This document shows positions 26,101 to 36,792 of a stretch of 64,000 bases of DNA, piece by piece. The notes under the pieces were generated by a model. It was not told where the DNA came from. It saw only the letters and a list, made by a program, of their open reading frames with translations, and ran no database searches. This stretch comes from Kappaphycus alvarezii (Eukaryota > Rhodophyta > Florideophyceae > Gigartinales > Solieriaceae), in assembly GCA_002205965.3 (NCBI GenBank), contig NADL03000471.1, positions 310,001 to 374,000 of the forward strand, read 5' to 3'. The stretch's first letter is position 1. Every line of letters begins with the position of its first letter. The translations under genes and the position numbers were made by a program.

Positions 26101-29100
26101 CTCAACCCTGGAGTTAAAATACAAAACCCGATTGACATGTAGCGGAACACCGTAGATGTTACCAGACACAAATTTTCCGTCTTCTTTTCTAACGGGCAAC
26201 ACCCACAGCTTGTACTCACCAGGTTTGCCTGCCACCTGGGAGACGGCTACATTTTGCCATAGGACGTCTGCACCAAGCAGTGGCGCAATAGAGGCGGTAA
26301 AGAAGTTACCCGCACGTTTGGCCAGCGACCGTTGCATAATATCTGCAACAAAATTTGCCGGCGCATAGTCATAAGCGTGGTCGACATCAAGCTTCTGACG
26401 TTTTGCATAGCGTCCGCGTGCCCCAAACCGAACGGCAAATGACTCATCATCAAGTCTTTCCCCCTCATTGTTGTTAAGACTCTCTAATTCACAATCGTTC
26501 CTTTCCTCTGGCTCTAAACGCTTACCAGCATATCGTCTCACTCGAATTGCCCTCTGCGCACGCCAAATCTCTTTGGCATATCGCAGCCAGCCCTTGTAAT
26601 CAACACGTTTGTTTGGACGACTGCGCTGGTAAAGCCGTAGCATTGCTTCTCTCGTCGCTTCTTTTCTTATGGACGGATCGCTTGCACGGCTTCTAAACAA
26701 GATGTTATCGGCACTCCTTTCCCGACGTTCTTGTCGAGTTGCATTTCTAATTTCACGCTTCCTCTTTGTAACGACCGCAAGCGCTTTTCTGTCAGCAATT
26801 TTCGCTGCTGTCCAGGAGCGAATCGGAAGGTCCTCGATGTCATCAACACTCAGTTTTTCAGTGTTATTCATTGAATCGTTAAGCGATTTGGTGCCGAATT
26901 TCTGGTACTTCTCATCGTTCCCAAGCTTTTGAAAGAATGTAGTAATATTTCTCTGCCTGCGCTTGTCCTTAAGCTCATTGGTCTTTTTTAGAAGCCATAG
27001 GGGATACTCGATCCGCGGAACTGGATTATCTACGAGTTGTAATGCAGCTGGGATGGTAACGATTTTGAGGATGGCATTGGCCAGGCGGCCCTTGTAGTAG
27101 TCCCAATCTAGAAGGTTCCGTAACTGCAGGTCGTCGTCATCACAGTCCTTTGTCCACTTCTTCAACAACTTTCGCCGCGCGTTGTGGTTTGGGTAATCAA
27201 AGATCTGAACAGGAATGGCCCTAGAGGTGACTTGATGTTCTCGTGGGCGTCGGGCAATAACGTAGGTTGCTGCGAGACCCTTATCTTTCACAATAGCCTC
27301 TCCAAGAAATTCTTTCATCCGACCTGCGCATGTAATTGCGCAGCTCTTCTGGCCCGCAGCAAGATACTCATCGAGAGGTTTGCTCATGTTATTCTGTTCG
27401 ACCAGAAGCTCTAAAAGCTGCGCATCAGACATTCCTTCACCACGCGTGGTAAGAATGTCTAGCCACTTGTTGCATGTCTCACCCACCTGTTGGTAACACT
27501 TTGACAAGGTGCTCCCCTCAAGGAACCGATCGAAAATCTCTCGCTGAAATTCCTTGATGAGCTTGAGCTCGCCACGTCGTTTGATTTCGAAGCCTTTCAG
27601 CTCAGCCAAAGAGCCATCCAGATTGAACACCGCGTACCGCTTTTTAATGTTTTTCCCCTCCTCAAGTGAAGACGGAAGCACCATCGCCTTATATGGGCCG
27701 TCGACCTCGAAGAAAATTGAGCACTCGCTTCGTTGTTCATACTCCTTGGTTTCCGGGTCGACAAGGTCTTGATATTGATGGTTAGTAAAGTTATCGGCGA
27801 CATCAGAGTTGAACACAGAGCAAATGTAGCTGATGTTGTAGTCCTTTCCAGAGGCTGTTTTAAAAGTGAAGTTCTCTGGAAATGAAGTCGGCAACGCACA
27901 CCAAATACCATCCGTGTCTAACTCCAGCGGCAGGCCAACCTTTTCAATAAACTTCCGAGCTCTTCGGATGATATGACCGCCCGTGTTTGTCACAATACCG
28001 GCCATTTCCATAGAATACCACCGGGCTCCCTTCCTCATGACATAACCATAAAATGAGTTCAAAATGCACTTATGAGCGAGTTGCAAAGAATCGTAAAGAA
28101 CAACGAGCTTCTCAGCCTTGCTAATCGCATCATCATCCCCTGAATCTTTCGCTGACGCTCGAATCTTCTTCTGCTTCTTCAGCAAGCTCTTGTATTCATA
28201 TCGACGGTCACGGAATGCACGCACTGTGTCAACATAAAACGGATTCTCTCTTTGACAAACTGTAGCGGACTTGCTCTTAGTTCGGGTTTCTTGCGTCTTG
28301 CGATAGTTCGTCTGGCAGTACTTCTTAAGTCGCTTGCGAAAGGTTACATTCCTGCGGGCTTCCTCATCGTCAAAGCTGAGGACGGCTGAGCCTTCCTTTC
28401 CAGTATCCTGTGTGCGGCGAGGGCGGCTCCTCCTGGAAGTAATGTCGTTTTTATCGGTACGGTATGATCCGCACCGATCATTGTCATTTCGCCGCTCCTC
28501 TTTCATCTTGCGCAGTTCTTCCTCCCGCTCCTCTTGGGCCAAACGTCGTTGAATCATCTCGGCTTCTCCGCGGGATGCGGGATAGAAATCGCCGCGCCAT
28601 TTCCAGAGCATGTTACGCTGGCAATCAGACGTTCCATTATAGTCACATGCAGCACACTGAGACGGCTCAACAATGGCATGCGGTTGAAGCCGGTTTGTTA
28701 ATATTATGTTCGGATACATGGCAGAGACGTCCAGATGATATATAAGAGGCTTCTCGGAGCGCTGGGGTTTCCGCCGAAGTGCATCAAGCTCCTTGACAAT
28801 TTTTGCCCGAACTTCATCGTAGTTAGTTACGTCCTCCATTCTCATCTTGCCCTCTACGGTAATAGCAAACTTCAACGTGTCATCTAGAGACTCTTCCAAA
28901 TCATCAATCGCATTCAAATCAATGGTAAAGTCTAAAGGCAAATCGCTACGATAAATTCCAGTTCGAATGGCTTCAACGTGCCCCCAACGTAAGTCTCCGA
29001 TTCTAAGACGTGGCCATCCTCTGTGAGCTTGCCGATAACACTTCCAGAATACTTGTTCGGCGCAATGATCCTTTTATCCTTGGCCTGGCACATCAGAAGC

Positions 29101-30730
29101 ATCTCACAAAGCGTTCCTGACCCCTTTCGAAGCACGTCATCTGGATTCAGTGGAATAATGTTGCACAGAGAGAAAATAAACGGATTGACGTACTTCATGT
29201 AAAGGTAATATGTGCACACGGCATCAGACACTGAGTACTTGGCCATTTCATCCGGTCTCTCTAATGCTGCCGTCATCATTTCTTCTGGCGGGATTTCCTC
29301 CGGCTCAAATCCAAGCAAAGCACGGGTTACAGCCTTCAAACCTCGAGAGCCCTGAGGCAAATAAGAGTCACGATTAACCCAATGGAACACATCCATATGA
29401 ATTGCAGCGCGCCCGCGTGTTTCTTTGGTGGCCACAAAATCAGTACTAGCCCGCATCGCAATTTCCTTGCCCATGTCCATTCCAAGCAACGCGGCACGGG
29501 TCTCCACAAATGGCCAATCGAAGAAATCCCCATTGAACGTGACAAAAACCCGCGGCGCTGCAATTCTCACTTCCAGGAAAAATCTCTGCAAAAGACTCTT
29601 CTCATCTGGCTCATTAAAAACCTCGAACGCGCCCTGAAACTCCGCATGTGGAGTATATTCAAAGTCCTCAATATCCTTGGAGACAACTTGCCGATTGATC
29701 CCCAGATACCCCTTGCCATCCACCATCCAAGAAATCATCATAACCTGGTCACCTGCCTCAGCGTCTGGAAATTTGAGGGCTTTTTTGTACACTCGATATC
29801 ATACGCTAGTACGACAGGGGTAGCCCTCTCCACGAGCTCTGGCAGTTTCTCAACCGAGGCGCTCGCAAAGTCATTCGCAGACACCTCGTTGATATCAGGG
29901 TCTTTCTCCGCTGGCACGCCACTGCCCTCCATCTCTATTAGACCCTCCTCGTCCAGATCGTCCATACTCTGTTGACCTTCATTCCCCCCTGCATACACCT
30001 TGTACCAAAAGCCGACATTAATCTTTCGGTCGATAGCCAGTCGATTCACTGGTGCGACATCATACTCCCTTATATCCTCGACAGCATCCAACGGATCCAC
30101 AGGCATAGGCAATTCACCATCGTCGCGCAGTTCGACAGCAGCTAATCGCTTGTTTCGTTCTGCATTTCTCTTAATGACAGGCTCCAACTTGGCTCGCACG
30201 GCACCCAAATCGCCGAGGGTTCTAGCCTCAACCTTTAGAAACAACCGTCCCTCATCGAGTGCAAGGTGGTTCGGCATTGACAAGTCATTCAATTCAACAG
30301 TGGTGATATCCGCGACTTGATCCTTGAAACGCCTCCTCAGCGCCATTTCAACCTCCCTCAACATATCACGACCCACAGCAACATACATATAGGGACGTGA
30401 AATAATAGTAGCTGTAAAATCGCCAAGCGTGTCATCCTCTGCAATAAAATACAAATCAACAGCCTGGACCGGACGATTGGTGAGCGGTTCCTCGACAAGA
30501 CAAGGTGACATGTTGACGAGCCAACCCACACGAGCGCCGGAACCGGGCGGGAGCGGGGAAAAGCCGAGCAATGCATCCTCGGCGAGCTCGGATTGGCGGG
30601 CCGACTTCCAGGAATATGGTTCTTGTTGAGGAGCGGCGAGGGCGGGGTTGGCAAACGATGTGGATTGACGAGAAGAGCGCGAGGTGGTGAACTTGGAGCG
30701 GTAGTCTCCGCGGGAACGACGGTCACGCAT
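23192..30730 (-). CDS. POLE: DNA polymerase epsilon catalytic subunit, three apparent 1-base frame breaks
   Basis: This is the leading-strand replicative polymerase with proofreading, acting in the nuclear replisome. Starting at the ATG at 30,730, the visible parts are: exonuclease [10 protein letters not shown], exonuclease [12 protein letters not shown], exonuclease [19 protein letters not shown], the cysteine cluster CAACDYN...CQRN expected to bind an Fe-S centre, polymerase [38 protein letters not shown] and [11 protein letters not shown] long degenerate second polymerase half follows. Last come the zinc motifs CTYC...CEYC and CKRC...CSCSG. A charged insert of about 60 residues (28,310-28,540) lengthens the protein to about 2,513 residues, against roughly 2,290 in human. 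Frame breaks lie at a T6 run (29,781-29,786), a C5 run (28,981-28,985) and near 23,940-23,955. All three fit one missing base each, and all catalytic residues are intact, so the gene is probably functional. Confidence 0.94.
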
Positions 30731-31542
30731 GGGGTAGGTGTGTAAAATTGGGAGGCGGAGATTGGGGAGGGTGTTGTTGGGGCTGAGGAAGAGTGGATTG
30801 ACGTTGAGTTTGATGCGGTGGGTGGTGAGTGATGTGGAGGTGGGGAGGCGCAGGCGATGATTATGTGGTTGTGGTGATACGTGGATTGTGTATATTGACG
30901 GTTACGGAGGGAAAAGTAGGTGGTGTGCTTTTTTTATTGTCGCTGCATGGGCGGGTATTCGGATGCAGCACGGTTCGTATAATTGTACTTTTCGCGCAAA
31001 ATGACCAGTTTCGGTTCACAAACCGTAACCGAAAAACTGTACAACAACACAAGTAGTACACGTGGCTTGTTGTAGATCAAAAGGGATAAAGTGAGAAACA
31101 ACGGTCATGATTACCACTTTTTCTGCATCGCCGTTTGGATTACAAATCCATTTTTAGAGACAATCTTGCTGTACGCTGCATCGTCCATCCCGAGCTGGAC
31201 TTGCTCACAGAGCGGTGGATACGGAAAAAGCAGTCGCTGCCGCAGTGTGACGCAGAGAAAGCAAGGGCACTGTCCGCGAGGCATGGGGAGCGGAAACTGT
31301 TCAAGCCCCGTATGGACCAAGTCTCCGGCTTGAACGTCATCGACCTTGAAACACTTCAATCTGTCGACGGTTCATGCTTCGTGTAGAAGAGAAACGCTCC
31401 TTTCCGTTCAAGAATAGCTCGGTAAAGAATTATCGTAAAGACAGGCAGTCTATTAGGCACGCCACCGCAAACCAGATCTCCGCTGATCTTCTACCGTACA
31501 GTACTGTACAGTACTGTGCTGTACTGTACATCAACGATCCCC
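30731..31542. promoter_or_regulatory. Head-to-head promoter region of POLE and TGT genes
   Basis: About 800 bases separate the POLE start from the first in-frame ATG of the TGT gene. A tandem block of the palindrome GTACAGTACT occupies 31,494-31,530, very near the TGT start. No gene is recognisable in between; the ORFs at 31091-31386 are short, overlap each other on both strands and have no motif. Confidence 0.5.
31494..31530. repeat. Tandem palindromic TACTGTACAGTA block
   Basis: The run consists of alternating GTACAGTACT and TGTACTGTAC units, a self-complementary repeat of about 37 bases with one imperfection (GTGCTG). It lies immediately upstream of, or inside, the 5' leader of the TGT gene and could fold into a cruciform or be a dimer-binding site. 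Confidence 0.85.
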
Positions 31543-32928
31543 ATGATCCTAATGCTCGAGTCGATCACAGTCGTTCCATCATCCACCGTTCCTTATTCTC
31601 ATTGCACTCACCAACTCAACTTCATCCGCAAGCTCCCCAATCATGCCTCCCCGCCCCCTTTTCCCCTCGCTCGCCATCTCTGCACCTCCACTCCATCCCC
31701 ACACCCACTCCTACCCGACGCCGCTCCAAAAAAAACCTCCACCATTCCCGGATCCATACGCACTTCCCCCCCGCCCTCCTCATTTCCACCCCACTCTCCT
31801 CTCCCAAACTTTCATTTCGAGCACATTCACACCTCCACCCGTTCCCAAGCCCGCGTCGGCATCATTCACACTCCACACGGTCCTATCCCCACACCCAATT
31901 TCGTTCCCGTCGCTACAAACGCCGCACTCAAGGCCGTCGATCATCGCCTCATCTCCTCCCAACTTGCGCTTGTCTTTTGCAATACCTATCATCTCATCCT
32001 TCATCCGGGCCCCCACGTCGTTGCCGAAGCTGGCGGTCTTCATTCATTCATGAACCGCACCGCTCCAATCATCACCGACTCTGGTGGCTTTCAGGTCTTT
32101 TCTTTGGCCCATGGTTCTGTTGAAGCCGAGCTCAATATGAAGCGGGCCAAGAACAAGCCGGGGCAATCCCTCCTTAAAAGTGTCACCGAACATGGCGCAA
32201 CTTTCAAATCCTATCGTGACGGAACTGAAATCCTTCTCAGCCCTGAATCCTCCGTCCACGCCCAAAAGCTCCTTGGTGCTGATATCATCATTCCACTCGA
32301 TGAGTTACCTCCGTATCACATCTCCTCCGATGCTCTTCATCGCTCCGTCCTACTCAGTCATCGATGGGAAGCACGCAGTTTAAGGACTCATCTCGAGGAT
32401 CGCCGTCAACAAGCCATGTATGCTGTTATTCACGGTGGAATCGATGAAAAGCTCCGCGCCATGTCCGTCGAATATCTATCTCAACTCCCTTTTGATGGCT
32501 TTGCCATCGGCGGTAGTCTTGGTAAGAATCGCGACGAGTTGTTCGCCCTGCTTCGCTTTTTAATGCCCTTAATTCCCACAGACCGTCCCAACCACCTCCT
32601 AGGTATTGCGGATGTCGACAGTATTGCCGGCGCAGTTCCGCTTGGAGTAGATACATTTGATTCGTGTTTCCCAACACGGCTGGGCCGTCACGGCACGCTA
32701 CTAACAAAGCGGTTTGGACGGGTGCAGATACGACAGGCCAAGTGGAAACGAGTCTTCGAGCCGCCGGATTGGGAGGGAGGTTTGAGAGGACATACGCTGG
32801 CATATCTGCATCATCTGTTTAAGGCACATGAGCCAATGGCGGCGACATTACTGACATTGCACAATTTACATTTTATGAGCGAATATATGAAATCGCTACG
32901 GGAAAAAATCTTGGCAAATGAAATCTAG
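31543..32928 (+). CDS. tgt: tRNA-guanine transglycosylase (queuine/queuosine tRNA-ribosyltransferase) lacking the zinc cysteines
   Basis: TGT exchanges guanine-34 of GUN-anticodon tRNAs for queuine or preQ1. Family blocks are clear: ARVGIIHTPHGPIPTPNFVPV, ITDSGGFQVFSL (catalytic Asp), FKSYRDG, LGADIIIPLDE, FDGFAIGGSLG, GVDTFDSCFPTR (second Asp) and LLTLHNLHFM. The usual Cys-x-Cys-x2-Cys zinc site just before AYLHHLF is absent: the stretch reads FEPPDWEGGLRGHT, and no frame supplies cysteines. The amino end is a Pro/Ser/Thr/His-rich leader of about 90 residues, perhaps an organelle presequence. The start is uncertain. The frame has ATGs at 31,543 and 31,552. A better-looking ATG (31,643, MPPRPLFPSLAIS) is one frame away and would join at the A8 run 31,728-31,735 if one base is missing, giving 428 residues. 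The stop overlaps the AAR2 stop. Confidence 0.85.
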   Translation: MILMLESITVVPSSTVPYSHCTHQLNFIRKLPNHASPPPFPLARHLCTSTPSPHPLLPDAAPKKTSTIPGSIRTSPPPSSFPPHSPLPNFHFEHIHTSTRSQARVGIIHTPHGPIPTPNFVPVATNAALKAVDHRLISSQLALVFCNTYHLILHPGPHVVAEAGGLHSFMNRTAPIITDSGGFQVFSLAHGSVEAELNMKRAKNKPGQSLLKSVTEHGATFKSYRDGTEILLSPESSVHAQKLLGADIIIPLDELPPYHISSDALHRSVLLSHRWEARSLRTHLEDRRQQAMYAVIHGGIDEKLRAMSVEYLSQLPFDGFAIGGSLGKNRDELFALLRFLMPLIPTDRPNHLLGIADVDSIAGAVPLGVDTFDSCFPTRLGRHGTLLTKRFGRVQIRQAKWKRVFEPPDWEGGLRGHTLAYLHHLFKAHEPMAATLLTLHNLHFMSEYMKSLREKILANEI

Positions 32929-33739
32929 TAGACATGTTGGATGAGGTCGGCGGTGTGTTTTGTGGGCTGTCTGTCTTGAGGGACAAGGAGGCTGTCAAGT
33001 TTTGAAGCAAGTGCACGCACGGAAGGATCTTGATACTCTCGGCTGACAAAGGCTGCCAATAGCTTTCGAACGGCGGGCTGTGATGCAAGTTTGGAGCCGA
33101 GGTAGGTGGAGAACTGAGCTTGAAGAAGAGCGGCGAGACTTTGGGTGATAGCAGTTTGGGAGGAACATATTTGGTGGAGTAGTGCGTGCCAGTGGTCGAG
33201 AGCATGGGGAGAGCGAAAGTGCAGGTGAGAGATGAAGGAGAGCTGGAGATCGGCGAGAAGGTGTGCAGGTTCGTTGGAATAACGGGAATGAATGAGATGT
33301 TGAAGTGGGTTGGAGAAAGAGCGGGGGAGTGGGGGAAGTGGGAAGAAGACGGGGACGACGTCAGAGGAAGGTGTGAAGTGGTGGTCCAGAGGTACAGCAG
33401 ATGATTGAAGAGTTTGCGGGGTGAGATAGGAGGAGAGAGAATTCCATGTGGTGCGATGTCTGTGAGACAGAGGAGTAGGTTTGGTGGCGGGGGAGTTGTT
33501 GTTTGTAGAGTAAGCGAAGTTGGGGAGTAGTTTAAGGTGAGGTGAGCCGTTGGGTAGAAGAAGAGAGCTACTAGGGGGTAGTGTGGGGATCGAGCTACAA
33601 GAAGTTGAATTGTTTGAGGCAGGCTGTAGACTCCAGAGGAAAGAGGCTGGGCGCAGAGGTAAAGCGAAGTGTCCTCGGGATGCGCGGGGATGGTGAGAGT
33701 GAAGGCGTGGTCTGCACGTTGTGCTGTTGCATTTGACAT
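32925..33739 (-). CDS. AAR2: Probable AAR2 splicing-factor homologue, apparent 1-base frame break
   Basis: AAR2 is a U5 snRNP assembly chaperone that holds Prp8 until Brr2 replaces it. The carboxyl half, read to the stop at 32,925, contains LLADLQLSFISHLHFRSPHA followed by LDHWHALLHQICSSQTAI. This matches the helical AAR2 region in which a leucine-rich helix precedes an xxHWKxLLxLLCxSExA pattern. Upstream, TTWNSLSSYLTPQTLQ fits the family's W-x2-LT-x2-I segment. The amino part lies one frame away: ATG at 33,739, MSNATAQRADH, then SGVYSLPQT and LVALFFYPT. One missing base between about 33,450 and 33,520, for example at the G5 run 33,489-33,493, joins them into 271 residues. Human AAR2 has 384, so this is a short form. 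Identity rests mainly on the carboxyl half. Confidence 0.55.
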
Positions 33740-34147
33740 TTTTGCTTGAATTGGGAGTTGGCGGTGAGCTGAGGAAGACGACGGGGGCAGTGAAGGGTGG
33801 CAATGGGGAGGGTTGGTCGAGTCTGTCACATACAGGAGGTTGAGAATTGCCTGGTGCTGCGATGTTGTGCGGAGTAACGAAGGTGCAACCGCCGTCGGGC
33901 AATGTGGCCTTTTTAAGTGAATGGGAAGCAGTGGCGCGGTGGAAGTCGCTCGCATGGGGCACTTCTACTTTTGATGTGCCAGCGGGGCTTGGCGGGACAA
34001 TTTGAGGGGATCGTTGGGATGTGGAATAAACATTGAATCTTTCATCGGGTTGTGCAATGTCATGCGACAATAAATGGCATGGGGCGGCATCCTGCCTGTG
34101 TGGTGTCCTCGGTTGATTTTATGTTGAAAACTGGAAAGGGGACACGG

Positions 34148-34159
34148 TACTGTACAGTA
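34148..34159. promoter_or_regulatory. Perfect palindrome TACTGTACAGTA
   Basis: This is a 12-base perfect palindrome, about 410 bases upstream of the AAR2 start. The same 12-mer occurs at 36,339-36,350. Candidate binding site; function inferred from recurrence only. Confidence 0.5.
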
Positions 34160-34305
34160 TTATGGTGGGGTTTGGTTGGCTCGAATTGGCCGTTGACAGC
34201 TTATGACTAGGTTGTCTCGTAAGATTTTTGAGGAGCACATTTTTATGCGGTATTGTTCATTTATTGGGCCTCTTTTCCACAAAATAATTCGAATCCACTT
34301 ATCAT

Positions 34306-34323
34306 TGTACTGTATACAGTACA
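34306..34323. promoter_or_regulatory. Perfect 18-bp palindrome of the TACTGTA family
   Basis: TGTACTGTATACAGTACA is self-complementary over all 18 bases. A further half-site, CGTACAGTATG, follows at 34,333. It lies upstream of AAR2 in DNA without genes. Confidence 0.5.
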
Positions 34324-36338
34324 GAAGTGTATCGTACAGTATGTGTGTACCTATGTAGGTTTGGCGAGGAATGCTTAATTTCGATTGTTTTTATCTTGTT
34401 TCGGTTATTAATTTTCAGTTAACCCTACGCATCAAACAAACGGTTTGTAAATACTATAGCGAGTGATCCAGAACGATTTACTACTGCCAATCAGAGCAAT
34501 GTATGAGTAAGGACATTATATTGATAAGAGGCGAGTGTTTGTTTGCATTGAAACTCCTTTCCAATCAATGAACTACCAATTACAGCACATTACAGTAAAA
34601 TGGAAAGACAAGTCTCTTTGAAGCAGTATGAAATGATCTCGACAGTATCAAAAATAGGGCTTTGTATGAAAATAGAAAAGAGAACCCTATATGGAACCCT
34701 TCGGCCGTGCAGCTGCGAAGAAATGCATTAAATCCGATCACGCATTATTGAGAAGTTGAACAAAATCTCAGTCCTCACTACACTAAACCCGTTGCACCAA
34801 CCTTTCGAGTGTTCAAGCTGTCAAAGAGCCCCGCTTTTAGCACTTGCAGCATGGATATCCACGCTAAAACAACTATCCTCGAGCAGCCGTTTGCGAGAAG
34901 CGTCGTCAGTGTAATGTTGTCCGTTGTCTACATTCCTGTGGTGAGGCACAAACTTGTCTACAATTGCAGTTCTAAACACTGTTAAAGCTCGACTTTCTGA
35001 CGCTACGAGCTCTGGATCTCTCAGTGGACAAGGAATACCTTGCCGTGCAGAAATGGAAATGACATCCTGATTCTCGCTGTTGCATTTAGGATCATATTCT
35101 CTACGCAACGAGATCAAGGACATCCAACCAGAATGCTCTCGGTACCATATTTGTCAGCTTAACGGCCAAAATTTCTGTGCCACGTAAATTAGCGGTGCAT
35201 TACTGTGGAGGGTGCACTTCCTGGGTAGCACCACTTTTTGACTGGCCAAGACTGGTCATAAAATGGTGCTGCCGCCTCCTCTCTCGGTGTGGCAAGAGGC
35301 CGTTGGCATTGAATGATGCACTGTCAACGGTGTAGGGCGGCGGATCCAAAAGGTAACCGAACGATCATATACGTACTGTACAGCCTAAACATAGCTCACT
35401 GCCATCGTAAACTGGCCTTTTTGACAGCAAAGGGCTGAATGCAGCTGCCGTGATTTACGGCAACATGTTACCGCTTCCAATTTTCGCCCTTGGAATCGAC
35501 TAAAACCGCGAGTTTCGAGTGACGGGTTCACTTGTGTGGTGTGCATTGGAAGTTACTTTCAAACTGAATGTTCGCGCGAGATCGAACTATGCGTTACAGA
35601 GCAATTTGTGCAATAGCAACTATAGAGACCTCTTGGCGAGGGTCGAATACATATTTGAAGCACTGCACAATACTTTGATATGTGCTAGCCTCGTTAGATT
35701 GCTCCATAGTAGGAGAAAAGTAACTTTAGAACCATTTCTCAAGCCCATTCGCCCTTTGACATGTCGCGAGTTTGGTATTGTGCAATATCACTCCTCTTTG
35801 CGGAAGAACATCAGCCATCAGTTGACTGAAAGGCTGTGCTTTGTTCTATTTAACACACTATGCAAGAGAATATAGTATCAAGTTGTCGATACCGCGGTAA
35901 TTGTTTACCGCTCTCATTCCTCTCTACCGCATTCATGTTTTACGCACCGAGCCCGTAACAAACCTTGAGACAATACCAAGCAGCGATGCGCGCATCATAT
36001 ATCAATGTTTGAAAGATTCTTTTAAGCTAAAAGTAGTTGCATCCATCGAAACCTAGGTCGTCTGGCGAGCATTTTACGCAGTTGTCTTACCCGAACTAAA
36101 CTGTGAGCATTGATTCGAGCAACACATGTACCGTAATCAAGCAACGACGGCATCACTGTGCCACCACACCACTGTAGTGCACGATAATGGGACCGCTTGC
36201 CCCGTAGCCTTCAGCGATGGCGCGAGATTCCTTACCACATCCCTCGTAAGAAATCGCTCTAGGGTTATCATACCGTGAGCTTCAAGAAAAGAATAAGTGA
36301 TTTTCAGTTTTACAACTATTTACAATATCCTCGGCTTC

Positions 36339-36350
36339 TACTGTACAGTA
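36339..36350. promoter_or_regulatory. Perfect palindrome TACTGTACAGTA
   Basis: Second exact copy of the 12-mer, not next to any gene I can recognise. Confidence 0.45.
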
Positions 36351-36738
36351 ATATTGCATGGGAAACTACTGTGTTTATGATAACAGTATGATACATTGAA
36401 AGGCTTCAGAACAACCCTAAAGTAAACACCAAACATCTTAATGCCTAGCTAGAGGTCCTGCAATAGCATGAATAAAAAGTTTTGCCAAATTAAAATGAAA
36501 TGACGTTTCTGGACAGAATCTCCATTTACAAGTATAACACCTTTGTTAAATCGCTGCCCTCTTCACAGTTAAAGTCCCTGGTTCCCTCAGGGAACAGCTG
36601 ACCCTATTTTTCATGGATTAAAAACACCCCAAATTTCCCCCCCATATCAAGTTGAGAACCTTTAACTCCCTCACGAGCTTGAAAGCAGTTCACGCTTATA
36701 TGCTACGTAAACGCCTAGGGATTGTAGCAGGTTTCCTC

Positions 36739-36792
36739 GGTAGGTCCGTGATCCACGGTAGGTCCGTGATCCCCGGTATGCATGTGATCCCC
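36739..36792. repeat. 18-bp tandem repeat, three copies
   Basis: Units start at 36,739, 36,757 and 36,775. The first two read GGTAGGTCCGTGATCC plus two bases; the third is diverged (GGTATGCATGTGATCC plus two bases). On the minus strand the period of 18 encodes a six-residue repeat (GDHGPT type) in an otherwise unidentified 132-codon ORF. Confidence 0.8.

Noticed and set aside
29781-29786. Programmed -1 ribosomal frameshift at the POLE A-AAA-AAG site
   Set aside because: The heptamer is classical, but the other breaks in the same and other genes have the same sense without slippery sites, so missing bases explain all of them more simply. Kept only as an alternative in the finding.
31374-32123. 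A 249-codon plus-strand ORF overlapping the TGT leader
   Set aside because: It is Ser/His/Arg-rich low complexity produced by the C/T-rich leader and has no conserved motif; the TGT frame explains the region.
32925-34070. A single 381-codon ORF on the minus strand as the whole AAR2 gene
   Set aside because: It starts at TTG, and its amino half is Ser/Pro low complexity in the frame opposite to the one with an ATG (33,739). Only its carboxyl half looks conserved.
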